Origin: Pseudolabrys sp.
GTDB taxonomy: Bacteria; Pseudomonadota; Alphaproteobacteria; Rhizobiales; Xanthobacteraceae
Length of the DNA: 26,315 nt
Reading direction: 5' to 3'
NCBI GenBank assembly: GCA_029945495.1
Contig: JAQSCR010000388.1
Span: 1-26,315, forward strand
How positions within the stretch are numbered: the first letter of the stretch is position 1; each line of letters begins with the position of its first letter. Under the pieces are notes generated by a model, which saw nothing but the letters and a program-made list of their open reading frames with translations, had not been told where the DNA came from and searched no databases. Made by a program: the position numbers and the translations under genes. This document shows positions 1 through 7,462 of the stretch, piece after piece.

Positions 1-326
1 AACCCCGACAGCGTGGGCCCGATCGCCGGTGCGACGGCGATGACGATCGAGATGACGGTGCCCAAAGTGGCGATGTTGAGCGTGTCCCAGATCGGCCGCC
101 ACAGATAATGAATATAGCCCCAGGCCGGCGGCACCATGCGGGCGCCGAGATCGCCGGCCTGCGCCGGCGCGTCGAGCACGAAGGCCCAGATGGTGCGTTC
201 CGAGATCAGCTGGAAGCAATAGACGAAGACGGCGGTGCCGAAGAGCCAGGCCACCCAGACCGCGAGTTGGGTCCTGCGATCGCGCCGCTGCCAGGTTTTC
301 TTCGGGGCGACGACGGTGTCGCTCAT
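1..326 (-). CDS. phnE: Phosphonate-type ABC transporter permease, second PhnE (partial, cut by window edge)
   Basis: This is the N-terminal 108 residues of an inner-membrane permease that continues beyond base 1. It starts with ATG at 326-324, whose A is shared with the TGA stop of the upstream permease, so the two are translationally coupled. After a basic cytoplasmic N-terminus there is a hydrophobic segment at about residues 22-42. A second begins at about residue 88, after a TLNIATLGTVISI stretch typical of the start of the transport domain in PhnE proteins. Phosphonate, phosphite and phosphate importers of this family often have two PhnE genes, and position after phnD-phnC-phnE supports that call. 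The conserved EAA loop lies outside the window. The substrate cannot be told from this fragment. Confidence 0.85.
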   Translation of the reverse strand, partial: MSDTVVAPKKTWQRRDRRTQLAVWVAWLFGTAVFVYCFQLISERTIWAFVLDAPAQAGDLGARMVPPAWGYIHYLWRPIWDTLNIATLGTVISIVIAVAPAIGPTLSG

Positions 327-1135
327 CACTGCACCCAGCGCCGCAGATAGCCGGAGGAATATTCCACCAGCATGACGATGGCGATGATGATGAGAACGAT
401 CGCCGCCGCCGAATCGAATTCGTAGCGGTCGAACGCGGTATTGAGCGTCGCGCCGATGCCGCCGCCGCCGACAATGCCGACCACCGCCGACTCGCGGAAG
501 TTGATGTCGAGCCGATAGAGCCCGAGCCCGATCATGCGCGGCATCACCTGCGGCTGCACGCCGTAATTGATCCATTGCAGCCAGCCGGCGCCGGTCGCGC
601 GCACGGCTTCCGCCTGGCTCGCATCCATGTCCTCGATGTCTTCGGCCAAGAGCTTGCCGTAGAAGCCGATGGTGGCGAATGACAAAGTGACGAAACCGGC
701 GAAGGGTCCGAAGCCGAACAATTTGACGAAGAAGATCGCCAGGATGATTTCCTGGAAGCTGCGCGACACCGCCAGCACCGCGCGGCAGAAATAATACACC
801 GGGGCCGGCGCGATGTTGCGCGCGGCGCCGATGCCGACGGGAATCGATAGCGCGATGCCGACGACGGTGGCGGCGACCGTCATCCACAGGGTCTCGGCAA
901 TGCCTTCGACGATTTCGTCCCACCGGCTGGTGAAATCGGGCGGAAAGAACGCGGTGATGAATTGCGTGCCGCGCGGCAGGCCTTCCCACACCCGCGTCCA
1001 ATTGACATCGGTGGTGCCGAGCGCGAGCGAGAGATAGATCGCGGCCCCTAAGATCAGCGTCCAGCGCAGCCAGGCGCGCTTGATCGCCGGCGGCTTTTTC
1101 CAGCGGCGATGCGTGGCGGGGAGGGCGAGGCTCAC
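326..1135 (-). CDS. phnE: Phosphonate ABC transporter permease PhnE
   Basis: The 269-residue inner-membrane subunit forms the translocation path of a phosphonate/phosphite-type ABC importer. Hydrophobic segments are visible at about residues 24-40, 82-105, 113-140, 143-160 and 240-258. The cytoplasmic EAA-like loop, which docks on the ATPase, lies around residues 176-184 (EAVRATGAG). The start is GTG at 1135-1133, overlapping the phnC stop in a GTGA junction, so it is probably translationally coupled to phnC. It also overlaps the next permease by one base. The order phnD-phnC-phnE-phnE matches the transport part of phn/ptx operons. No C-P lyase genes are in view, so uptake of phosphonate, phosphite or phosphate are all possible. 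Confidence 0.92.
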   Translation of the reverse strand: MSLALPATHRRWKKPPAIKRAWLRWTLILGAAIYLSLALGTTDVNWTRVWEGLPRGTQFITAFFPPDFTSRWDEIVEGIAETLWMTVAATVVGIALSIPVGIGAARNIAPAPVYYFCRAVLAVSRSFQEIILAIFFVKLFGFGPFAGFVTLSFATIGFYGKLLAEDIEDMDASQAEAVRATGAGWLQWINYGVQPQVMPRMIGLGLYRLDINFRESAVVGIVGGGGIGATLNTAFDRYEFDSAAAIVLIIIAIVMLVEYSSGYLRRWVQ

Positions 1136-1986
1136 GTCAGCCCCGCCAGGCGGTCGCGCTCGATCGAGGGTATTGCCGGCGCAACCTCGCCGACCGGCTC
1201 CGCGTCATTGTCGGTCTCGTCATCCGCCTTGCGGATGGTCGCCGACCAGTCCTCCTCGCCGTAGATTTCGGTCAGCACCGCTGGCGTCAGCCTGTCGGGC
1301 GGCCCGTCATAGACGATCTCGCCGAGCTTGAGGCCGACGATGCGCTCGGCGAACATCTGCGCCAGCATGACGTCGTGAATGTTGATGATCGCCGACAGCT
1401 TGCGCTCGCCGCACAGTTCCTTGATCAGCCGCATGATCTGGCGCGAGGTCTTGGGGTCGAGCGAGGCGGTCGGCTCGTCGACCAGCAGCAGTTCCGGATT
1501 CTGGATCAGCGCGCGGCAGATGCCGACGCGCTGACGCTGGCCGCCGGACAATTCATCGGCGCGCTTGTCGGCCATGTGGTCGAGGCCGACACGCTGCAAC
1601 AGGCGGAAGGCTTCGTCGATGTCGGATTGCGGAAACCTGCGCATGAAGCTTTGCCAGAAGCCGACATAACCGAGCCGGCCGCTCAGCACGTTTTCCATCA
1701 CCGACAGCCGCTCGACCAGCGCGTATTCCTGGAAGATCATGCCCATGCGCCGGCGCATGCGGCGCAGCTCGCCGCTGCGCAAGGCGACGATCTCGGTGTC
1801 GTTGAGCGTGATGGTGCCCGCGGTCGGCTCGACCAGCCGATTGATGCAGCGGATGACGGTGGACTTGCCGGCGCCCGACGGTCCGATCAGCGCCATCACC
1901 TGGCCGTCCGGCACGTCGAGATCGATGCCCTTGAGCGCGAGATCGCCCGTACGATAGCGCTTGGTCAGTCCCTTGATGCGCAACAT
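1132..1986 (-). CDS. phnC: Phosphonate ABC transporter ATP-binding protein PhnC
   Basis: The 284-residue cytoplasmic ATPase drives the PhnE permeases. The Walker A loop is GPSGAGKST at residues 35-43. It is followed by a Q-loop (IFQEYAL), the ABC signature [10 protein letters not shown] and Walker [13 protein letters not shown], and a switch histidine in the IHD motif. The family core is about 250-260 residues. Here there is an extra acidic/proline-containing tail of about 35 residues after the last conserved block, which looks poorly conserved. The start is ATG at 1986, with a GGGGGA sequence upstream. It lies 83 bp after phnD, separated from it by a strong hairpin, and overlaps phnE by four bases. 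Confidence 0.95.
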   Translation of the reverse strand: MLRIKGLTKRYRTGDLALKGIDLDVPDGQVMALIGPSGAGKSTVIRCINRLVEPTAGTITLNDTEIVALRSGELRRMRRRMGMIFQEYALVERLSVMENVLSGRLGYVGFWQSFMRRFPQSDIDEAFRLLQRVGLDHMADKRADELSGGQRQRVGICRALIQNPELLLVDEPTASLDPKTSRQIMRLIKELCGERKLSAIINIHDVMLAQMFAERIVGLKLGEIVYDGPPDRLTPAVLTEIYGEEDWSATIRKADDETDNDAEPVGEVAPAIPSIERDRLAGLT

Positions 1987-2017
1987 TAAAGCGCGTCCCC
2001 CACGCGACCGAAGAATG

Positions 2018-2049
2018 CCGGGCTGCGCCGCTTAAAGGGCGCAGCCCGG
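2018..2049 (-). terminator. Hairpin between phnD and phnC (probable attenuating terminator or mRNA stabiliser)
   Basis: A perfect 12-bp stem is formed by CCGGGCTGCGCC (2018-2029 on the plus strand, read in complement) and GGCGCAGCCCGG (2038-2049), with an 8-base loop. In the direction of transcription only a weak T-containing stretch follows, so full termination is doubtful. Such hairpins between a binding-protein gene and its transporter genes often reduce downstream expression or protect the upstream mRNA. That role is inferred from position. Confidence 0.7.
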
Positions 2050-2069
2050 AAAAAGCGTCGACGTCAGAT

Positions 2070-3044
2070 CTATTTGCAGGTGTATTTGACGCCGTTCGCC
2101 GCATCGATCTTGCGGATCACGCTCCAGTCCTTCTGATAGGTGATCGGCGCGAACTTGTCCTCGCCCTTGAATTCGGCCTTGAGCGCCGAGCCTTCCCACT
2201 TGAACGTGAAGAAGGCTTCCTTGATCTTGGCGACCAGTGCCGGATCGAGATTGTAGACATAGCCGTAGCCGGTGGTCGGGAAGGTCTCCGACTTGTAGAT
2301 CGAACGGATCTTCTTCGCGTCGACAACCTTGCGCTCGATCATGCGGAACATGACTTCGTTGGCGATCGAGGCCGCGTCATAGTCCTTGTTAGCGACGCCG
2401 AGCACCGAGTTGTCGTGCTTGCCGGAGAACACCGGTTCGAAGTCGCGCTTGGCTTCGAGATTGAAGTCGGCCTTCAAAATCGCCGACGGCGCCTTGAAGC
2501 CCGAGTTCGATGTCGGCGACGTGAAGGCCAGCTTCTTGCCCTTGAGATCGGCAGGCGTCTTGATCGGGCTATCGGCCGGCACGATGATTTCCATCTCGTA
2601 GCCGAACTGACCGTTCTTGCCGGCCATGATCGCGAACGGCACGAAACCGGCGCAGTTCACCGCGATCGGATTGCCGCCGGTGTTGACGCCGGCGACGTGC
2701 AGGCGGCCGGAGCGCATGGCCTCCAGCTGCGCAGCGTTCGACTGCACTGGGAAGAAGGCAACCTTCTTGCCGGTCACTTCTTCCATATGCTTGATGAAAC
2801 CGTCCCAGACTCGCGAATAGACCGCCGGGTCTTCCACCGGCGTGTAGGAAAAGATGATGGTGGACGGATTGACCAGCTTGCTGGCGTCTGTCGGCGTATC
2901 GGCGACGAGGTCGCCGTTGGAGTCGCAATAAGCCTTGTCGAGCGTGCCGCGCGGGCAGTCCTGCGCTGCGGCAGCGCCGATCAGGCCCGCGCTGACGATG
3001 ACCGCCGCGCACAGGCCGGTAATGCTGCTTTTCGGTCGAGCCAT
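2070..3044 (-). CDS. phnD: Phosphonate ABC transporter periplasmic binding protein PhnD
   Basis: This 324-residue periplasmic protein captures the phosphorus compound and delivers it to PhnE. The start at 3044 is chosen because GGGGGAGG lies just upstream and because it puts a signal peptide (MARPKSS followed by a hydrophobic Ala/Val/Gly run) at the N-terminus, with probable cleavage at AAAA before QDC. A much longer upstream frame lacks these features. The mature part has the type II periplasmic fold signs of the PhnD family: FSYTPVEDP, then AQLEAMRSGRLHVAG, then LKGKKLAFTSPTSNSGF, which is the usual anion-binding Ser/Thr region. Four cysteines (two in the N-terminal DCPRGTLDKAYCD segment, one in AVNCAGF, one near the end) could form disulfides. 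It is the first gene of the operon. Confidence 0.93.
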   Translation of the reverse strand: MARPKSSITGLCAAVIVSAGLIGAAAAQDCPRGTLDKAYCDSNGDLVADTPTDASKLVNPSTIIFSYTPVEDPAVYSRVWDGFIKHMEEVTGKKVAFFPVQSNAAQLEAMRSGRLHVAGVNTGGNPIAVNCAGFVPFAIMAGKNGQFGYEMEIIVPADSPIKTPADLKGKKLAFTSPTSNSGFKAPSAILKADFNLEAKRDFEPVFSGKHDNSVLGVANKDYDAASIANEVMFRMIERKVVDAKKIRSIYKSETFPTTGYGYVYNLDPALVAKIKEAFFTFKWEGSALKAEFKGEDKFAPITYQKDWSVIRKIDAANGVKYTCK

Positions 3045-3481
3045 GGTCGCCTCCCCCTGTCGTCCCAGCGTCGCGGACCGTTGGCCGCCGCTGGAAACCT
3101 TGTCGTTGGCCGGAAGCTTAGCCCAAAGAACCGGCGCGAAGCCAATAAGCAAAGCGGCCGCGGGGAGGGGCAAATCGCTGACCGCGATGGGCGCGAGCGG
3201 CAAGTATTGCGCAGGTGAGGCGCTGCCAGGTTCGTACGGCCGTACCCGCCGCCTAAGGTTTTCCAGGCAGCTCCTAGCCAGATACCGAGGCGAATACTGT
3301 ACCGCCATTCGGGACATGCGCCAAAGCCGGCGAAATATACAAATCTTTCTTGTGTAATGGCGATCATTTCTGCCTTAGCTGCCTAAAAATAATCCGCATA
3401 CAGATTGCATTAATCGCATATTAAACGCCCAGTAGTAAATCAACACCCACAGGTTGAAGCGGGGCACGACGCACTGGTTGA
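3045..3481. promoter_or_regulatory. Divergent intergenic region between phnD and the HD-GYP gene
   Basis: This gene-free 437-bp stretch must hold the promoters for both divergent units. The phnD-proximal half is GC-rich and contains a perfect 12-bp palindrome, GTACGGCCGTAC, at 3234-3245, a possible operator. The half near the HD-GYP gene (about 3330-3440) is clearly AT-rich and contains the CtrA-type box described separately. I could not identify a convincing Pho box or a sigma-70 promoter pair. Confidence 0.5.
3410..3424 (+). promoter_or_regulatory. Candidate CtrA-binding box (TTAA-N7-TTAA)
   Basis: TTAA at 3410-3413 and TTAA at 3421-3424 are separated by exactly seven bases. This is the spacing of the alphaproteobacterial cell-cycle regulator CtrA site. 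It lies 58 bp before the first possible start of the HD-GYP gene, in an AT-rich island. The match is exact for the core, but such a short motif can arise by chance, particularly in AT-rich DNA. Confidence 0.45.
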
Positions 3482-4627
3482 ATGCCGGCAAGTGAAATAT
3501 TCCGCGCGGCTATTCTTTCAGAGAATCTGATCGGACTAGCAATGTATAAGTTGACGATCATCGGCGCAGCAAAACCGGCCTTCGACGGCATCATCAAAGA
3601 GATTGGCGGCGTCGCCGATTGCGAGTTCAAGTCATTCGGCATGGCGATCGCCACGCCGCCCGGCAAATTCACATTAATCGATATCGACCTCGAAGAAGGT
3701 TCGCGGCTGGTCAGCCTGAAGAACTGGCTTGCCTGCAAGCCGAGCGGGGCCAAGGTCATTTTCGTGACCGACAAGTCGTCGCACTTGCAGGGGACGCGGG
3801 CGAGCGCCATCGGCGGCACCGACGTCATCCATCGCCCGTTTAACGGACGAATGTTGCTGGCGAAATTCATCGACGGCGTTGCGGCGACGGCAGTCGAAGC
3901 GGCACCGCCGTTGGCGCCCGATGCGCCCGAACCGCTGGACTTCAACGCGGCGGTTAACGGTCTGCAAACCGTCTTTTCCGCGGCGGCGTCGGGCGGACCG
4001 ATCGATGCATCGACGATGCAAGTGGCGGCCAGCGCCGTTGTCGACGAAATCGAAAAACGCGGCCTGGCGTCCTGGGTCGACACCGTGCGTATGCACCACA
4101 GTCAGACTTATCAGCACTGTCTGCTGGTGACCGGCGTTGCCGTCGCCTTCGCCCATCACCTCAAGCTGTCGCGCGCCGATCGCGAACGGCTGTCGTTCGC
4201 CGGCATGCTGCATGATATCGGCAAGGCCCGCGTTCCGCTGGCGATACTCGAAAAGCCGAGTTCGCTCGACTTCGCCGAGATGGTCGAGATGCGCAACCAT
4301 CCGCTGTACGGTTTCGAGATGCTGAGCAATCCGCAAGTGGTGCCGGCGGAAATGCTGGACATGGTGGTGCATCATCATGAATACCTCGACGGCAGCGGCT
4401 ATCCGCACGGCCTGCAGGCGCACGAGATTTCCGATCTGGTTCGCGTGATCACGATCTCGGATATATTCGGCGCGCTGCTCGAAAAACGCTCGTACAAACC
4501 TCCCTTCACCGGCGCCGCCGCTTACAAGATCCTGGTCGATATGGGTGCCAAACTCGACAAGGACCTGGTGCGGGAATTCGAGTTGGTGTCGAAGTTCGAT
4601 CAGCGCCAGTTCGAAACCGCCCGATAG
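3482..4627 (+). CDS. HD-GYP domain protein with degenerate receiver-like domain (probable cyclic-di-GMP phosphodiesterase)
   Basis: The protein has 381 residues, or 361 if translation starts at the second ATG at 3542; neither start has a strong ribosome binding site. Residues of about 22-135 look like a receiver fold (IDIDLEEGSR, VIFVTDKSS, then DVIHRPF where KPF is usual), with the switch Lys replaced by Arg, so it may not accept phosphate. The C-terminal half is an HD-GYP domain. It has the HD pair at residues 244-245 (LHDIGK), an NHPLYGFEML segment, HHHE at 297-300 and DGSGYP at 303-308. Members with these motifs hydrolyse cyclic-di-GMP. The metal-binding residues seem intact, so activity is likely. 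The upstream CtrA-type box would suit a cell-cycle or motility role. It stands alone in its transcription unit. Confidence 0.88.
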   Translation: MPASEIFRAAILSENLIGLAMYKLTIIGAAKPAFDGIIKEIGGVADCEFKSFGMAIATPPGKFTLIDIDLEEGSRLVSLKNWLACKPSGAKVIFVTDKSSHLQGTRASAIGGTDVIHRPFNGRMLLAKFIDGVAATAVEAAPPLAPDAPEPLDFNAAVNGLQTVFSAAASGGPIDASTMQVAASAVVDEIEKRGLASWVDTVRMHHSQTYQHCLLVTGVAVAFAHHLKLSRADRERLSFAGMLHDIGKARVPLAILEKPSSLDFAEMVEMRNHPLYGFEMLSNPQVVPAEMLDMVVHHHEYLDGSGYPHGLQAHEISDLVRVITISDIFGALLEKRSYKPPFTGAAAYKILVDMGAKLDKDLVREFELVSKFDQRQFETAR

Positions 4628-4671
4628 CGGCCGCGCGACCGCGGGGCCGGGCGCGCCAGGCCGCATTTTTT
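4627..4671 (+). terminator. Probable intrinsic terminator after the HD-GYP gene
   Basis: GCGGCC followed by GCGCG pairs with CGCGC and GGCCGC (two-base bulge) across a GC-rich loop. The stem is followed by ATTTTTTC. It starts at the stop codon of the HD-GYP gene. Confidence 0.6.
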
Positions 4672-4864
4672 CGGGCGGCCGCATGATCCGCGCCGGCCTT
4701 GCCACCAAAATATCGTCACCTGTCTGACGCCGTCGCCGGCAATGCCCGCTTTGCGGCCCATTGGCGTCGCCTCAGTGGCATTTTTCTTGCGTGGCGATGC
4801 CCCACAGTTTTGCACAGAAACCGGGCGCTTCGGCGACCCCCGGTTGCCCTTGCTGTCCGACGAT

Positions 4865-4889
4865 GGAACAATTGCCGTCATTGTTCGTA
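4865..4889 (+). promoter_or_regulatory. Candidate EcfG-type (general stress) promoter for egtB, overlapping a 7-bp inverted repeat
   Basis: GGAAC at 4865-4869 and CGTA at 4886-4889 are separated by 16 bases, close to the alphaproteobacterial EcfG consensus (GGAAC, 16-17 bases, CGTT). The last base differs. The predicted transcript would start about 45 bases before the egtB ATG. The same DNA contains GAACAAT (4866-4872) and its inverted copy ATTGTTC (4880-4886), so an operator reading is the alternative. Apart from this site and the terminator near its left end, I see nothing in the 313-bp region 4628-4940. Confidence 0.4.
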
Positions 4890-4940
4890 TGTAGATAGTT
4901 CGGTCGTGGTATTCTTTCAAAAAGCGTGACGGAGGCTTTC

Positions 4941-6215
4941 ATGGCGCGTGCCGCGGTTTTCGAAGGTTCGCGTGGCGCGGCTGTTGCCTCGGGTGCCGGC
5001 AAGCTGCCGCTCGCCGAGGCGCGCGGATATTGGCGCGCGGCGTTCCGGCGGGTACGCGCGGAAACCGAAAGCCGCGCTGCGCATTTGTCGGCCGAGGATC
5101 AGATCATCCAGTCGATGCCGGATACCTCGCCGACCAAATGGCACTGCGCGCATGTCACCTGGTTCTTCGAGCAGTTTCTGCTGGTGCCGCACGATCCCGC
5201 TTACAGGATCTTCGACGAGCGGTTTCCATTTCTGTTCAATTCCTATTACGTCGCCGCCGGTCCGCGGCACGCGCGGCCGCAACGCGGCCTGATCACGCGG
5301 CCGAACGGCGAGGACGTCGCCAAATATCGCGCGCATGTCGATGCCGCGGTCGAGCGGTTGATCGACAACGCGCTGGAGGCTGACGCCGCGCGCGTGTTCG
5401 AAATTCTCGAGATCGGTCTAAATCACGAGCAGCAGCATCAGGAGCTGCTCGTCACCGACATCTTGCACGCCTTCGCGCAGAATCCCACCGATCCGGTCTA
5501 TGACGCGGCCTGGCAGATGCCGCGTCCGGCTGCGGGACTGCGCAGCCTCGATGCCGACGACTTCGTCGATGTGCCGGCCGGCATTCACGCTGTCGGGCAC
5601 GAGGGCGCGGCATTCTGTTTCGACAACGAGACGCCGCGCCACGATGCGCTGATCCCGAAAATGCGCATCGCCCGCCATCTGGTCAGCAACGCGGAGTGGC
5701 TGCGCTTCATCGATACCGGAGGTTACACGACGCCGTCGCTGTGGCTGTCGGACGGCTGGAGCGCGGTGCAGGCGGAAGGCTGGGAGGCACCCGGATACTG
5801 GCGCCGCAAGGACGGGCAGTGGCACGTGATGACGTTGGCCGGCCTCAAACCGGTCGATCCGGCCCAGCCGGTTTTGCATGTCAGCTATTACGAAGCCGAG
5901 GCGTTTGCGCGTTTTGCCGGTAAACACCTGCCAAGTGAGCAGGAATGGGAGGTTGCCGCCCGCGCCGGGCTCCTGGCCGATGGCTATGGAGTGGCTTGGC
6001 AATGGACACGCAGTGCTTATTTGCCCTATCCGGGCTATCGCGCGGCCGAGGGCGCCCTGGGTGAATACAACGGCAAGTTCATGATCAGCCAGATGGTCCT
6101 GCGCGGATCGTCGCTGGCCACGCCCGAGGGCCACGAGCGCGTGAGTTATCGAAATTTTTTCTACCCGCCGGCGCGCTGGCAATTCAGCAGCGTGCGCCTG
6201 GCGGAATTTATCTGA
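4941..6215 (+). CDS. egtB: Ergothioneine biosynthesis sulfoxide synthase EgtB
   Basis: EgtB is an iron enzyme that uses oxygen to join trimethylhistidine (hercynine) to the sulfur of a thiol donor, giving the sulfoxide precursor of ergothioneine. The 424-residue protein has an N-terminal DinB-like domain with probable iron-binding histidines in WHCAH (67-71) and NHEQQH (H162, H166). A C-terminal formylglycine-generating-enzyme-like domain (from about residue 200) ends with VLRGSS, SYRNFFYP and SVRLAEFI. The start at 4941 is preferred over an upstream GTG because GGAGG lies five bases before it. egtD follows at once. No egtA, egtC or egtE is in view, as is usual for scattered Rhizobiales egtBD pairs. 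The thiol donor cannot be decided here. Confidence 0.95.
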   Translation: MARAAVFEGSRGAAVASGAGKLPLAEARGYWRAAFRRVRAETESRAAHLSAEDQIIQSMPDTSPTKWHCAHVTWFFEQFLLVPHDPAYRIFDERFPFLFNSYYVAAGPRHARPQRGLITRPNGEDVAKYRAHVDAAVERLIDNALEADAARVFEILEIGLNHEQQHQELLVTDILHAFAQNPTDPVYDAAWQMPRPAAGLRSLDADDFVDVPAGIHAVGHEGAAFCFDNETPRHDALIPKMRIARHLVSNAEWLRFIDTGGYTTPSLWLSDGWSAVQAEGWEAPGYWRRKDGQWHVMTLAGLKPVDPAQPVLHVSYYEAEAFARFAGKHLPSEQEWEVAARAGLLADGYGVAWQWTRSAYLPYPGYRAAEGALGEYNGKFMISQMVLRGSSLATPEGHERVSYRNFFYPPARWQFSSVRLAEFI

Positions 6216-6218
6216 GTG

Positions 6219-6262
6219 CATGATCCCGAAAAGTGGGAACCGGTTTTCGGAATAAGATCATG
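6219..6262. repeat. 44-bp dispersed palindromic repeat between egtB and egtD
   Basis: The element is a nested inverted repeat. Outer arms are CATGATC (6219-6225) and GATCATG (6256-6262); inner arms are CCGAAAA (6226-6232) and TTTTCGG (6244-6250). I recognise this sequence type from memory as a common intergenic palindrome of Rhizobiales genomes. It begins three bases after the egtB stop and ends 22 bases before the egtD start, so the whole element would be in the egtBD transcript as a hairpin. Confidence 0.8.
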
Positions 6263-6284
6263 TACAATGAACAATGAGGCGATC

Positions 6285-7295
6285 ATGGCTGCGCTTGCAC
6301 GTACCAATTCGTTGCCCAATTCGTTGTCGATGAACGACGAAGCCGAGGAGTCCGCGTTCGCGCGCGACGTGCTCAAAGGCCTCGGCGCGCGGCGCAAGAA
6401 TCTGCCGCCGAAATATTTCTATGACGGCGCCGGCTCGCAATTGTTCGAGCGCATCACCGAACAACCGGAATATTACCCGACCCGCTGCGAGATGCGCATT
6501 CTGCAGGACAACGCCGCGGCGATTGCCAAGTTGATCCCGGCCGGCGCCGCGCTGGTGGAGTTCGGCTCCGGCTCGAACAAGAAGGCGCGCATTCTCCTGA
6601 CGGCGGCGCCGGTGCTCGCGGCTTACGTGCCGGTCGACATCTCGGCCGAAATGCTGGAACAGGAAGCGGAAGCCTTGCAGCGCGACTTTCCGCGCCTCAC
6701 CATTCGCCCGGTCGCCGCCGATTTCACGCAATCGTTTGAGCTGCCCGATGAAGCGAAAGCCGCGCCGTTGCGCGTTGGCTTTTTCCCCGGCTCGACGATC
6801 GGCAATTTCGAGCCGCATGAAGCGGCCGCCTTCCTGCGCAACGCTGCGAAAATTCTCGGCCCTAATGCCACGCTGATTGTCGGCGCCGATCTGATCAAGC
6901 CGGCGGAATTTCTCAACGCCGCCTATAACGATGCGGCCGGTGTCACCGCCAAATTCAATCTCAATCTGCTGGTGCGCATGAACCGCGAACTCGGCGGCAC
7001 CTTCAAGCTCGGCACCTTCGAGCATCATGCCTTCTACAACCGCGAGCGCCACCGCATCGAAATGCATCTGGCCAGCCTGAAGCGGCAGAAGGTGAAGGTC
7101 GCCGGCGAATGTTTCGACTTCCGTGCCGGCGAGACCATCCACACCGAGAATTCCTACAAATACTCGGTCGAGTCGCTCGGTGCCCTGGCGCGCGGCGTCG
7201 GCTGGCTGCCGGCCGGCGTCTGGATGGATGCCAAGAAATATTTCTCGATCCAGGCTTTCACGCTGGCCCCCGACGCGCCCGCCCTCAGGCCCTGA
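6285..7295 (+). CDS. egtD: L-histidine N-alpha-methyltransferase EgtD
   Basis: EgtD uses three S-adenosylmethionine molecules to trimethylate the amino group of histidine, making hercynine, the substrate of EgtB. The 336-residue product is close to the usual size of about 320. The conserved YFYDGAGSQLFERIT N-terminal block is present, as are the SAM-binding loop EFGSGSNKK (residues 92-100) and FFPGSTIGNFEP. The Asn/Tyr-rich substrate region and C-terminal HTENSYKYS segment are also there. The ATG at 6285 is chosen because GAGG lies five bases upstream. An ATG at 6267 and a GTG at 6216 are also in frame, but the latter would translate the palindromic repeat. It follows egtB in the same unit. 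Confidence 0.95.
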   Translation: MAALARTNSLPNSLSMNDEAEESAFARDVLKGLGARRKNLPPKYFYDGAGSQLFERITEQPEYYPTRCEMRILQDNAAAIAKLIPAGAALVEFGSGSNKKARILLTAAPVLAAYVPVDISAEMLEQEAEALQRDFPRLTIRPVAADFTQSFELPDEAKAAPLRVGFFPGSTIGNFEPHEAAAFLRNAAKILGPNATLIVGADLIKPAEFLNAAYNDAAGVTAKFNLNLLVRMNRELGGTFKLGTFEHHAFYNRERHRIEMHLASLKRQKVKVAGECFDFRAGETIHTENSYKYSVESLGALARGVGWLPAGVWMDAKKYFSIQAFTLAPDAPALRP

Positions 7296-7312
7296 TATTT
7301 GCCCTGATATTT
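7290..7312. repeat. Short tandem duplication at the egtD stop codon
   Basis: An 11-base unit, CCCTGATATTT, occurs twice with a 12-base period. The egtD stop codon TGA lies inside the first copy. It looks like a small slippage duplication. The rest of 7313-7462 shows only weak GC-rich stem potential. Confidence 0.7.
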
Positions 7313-7462
7313 CGCGATCCGAAAGTCCGTGGCGGGGCCTGGCGCCGCGCAGCCCGGCTTTCGCCAGCTGCCGGTCTGGGCTAAGCCTTGCGCCCGCCCG
7401 CGCCGCATCAGGCCGGGCCGGCCAAATTCGGGCAAAGCAAGTTCAGGCGAGGCAGGGACAAA

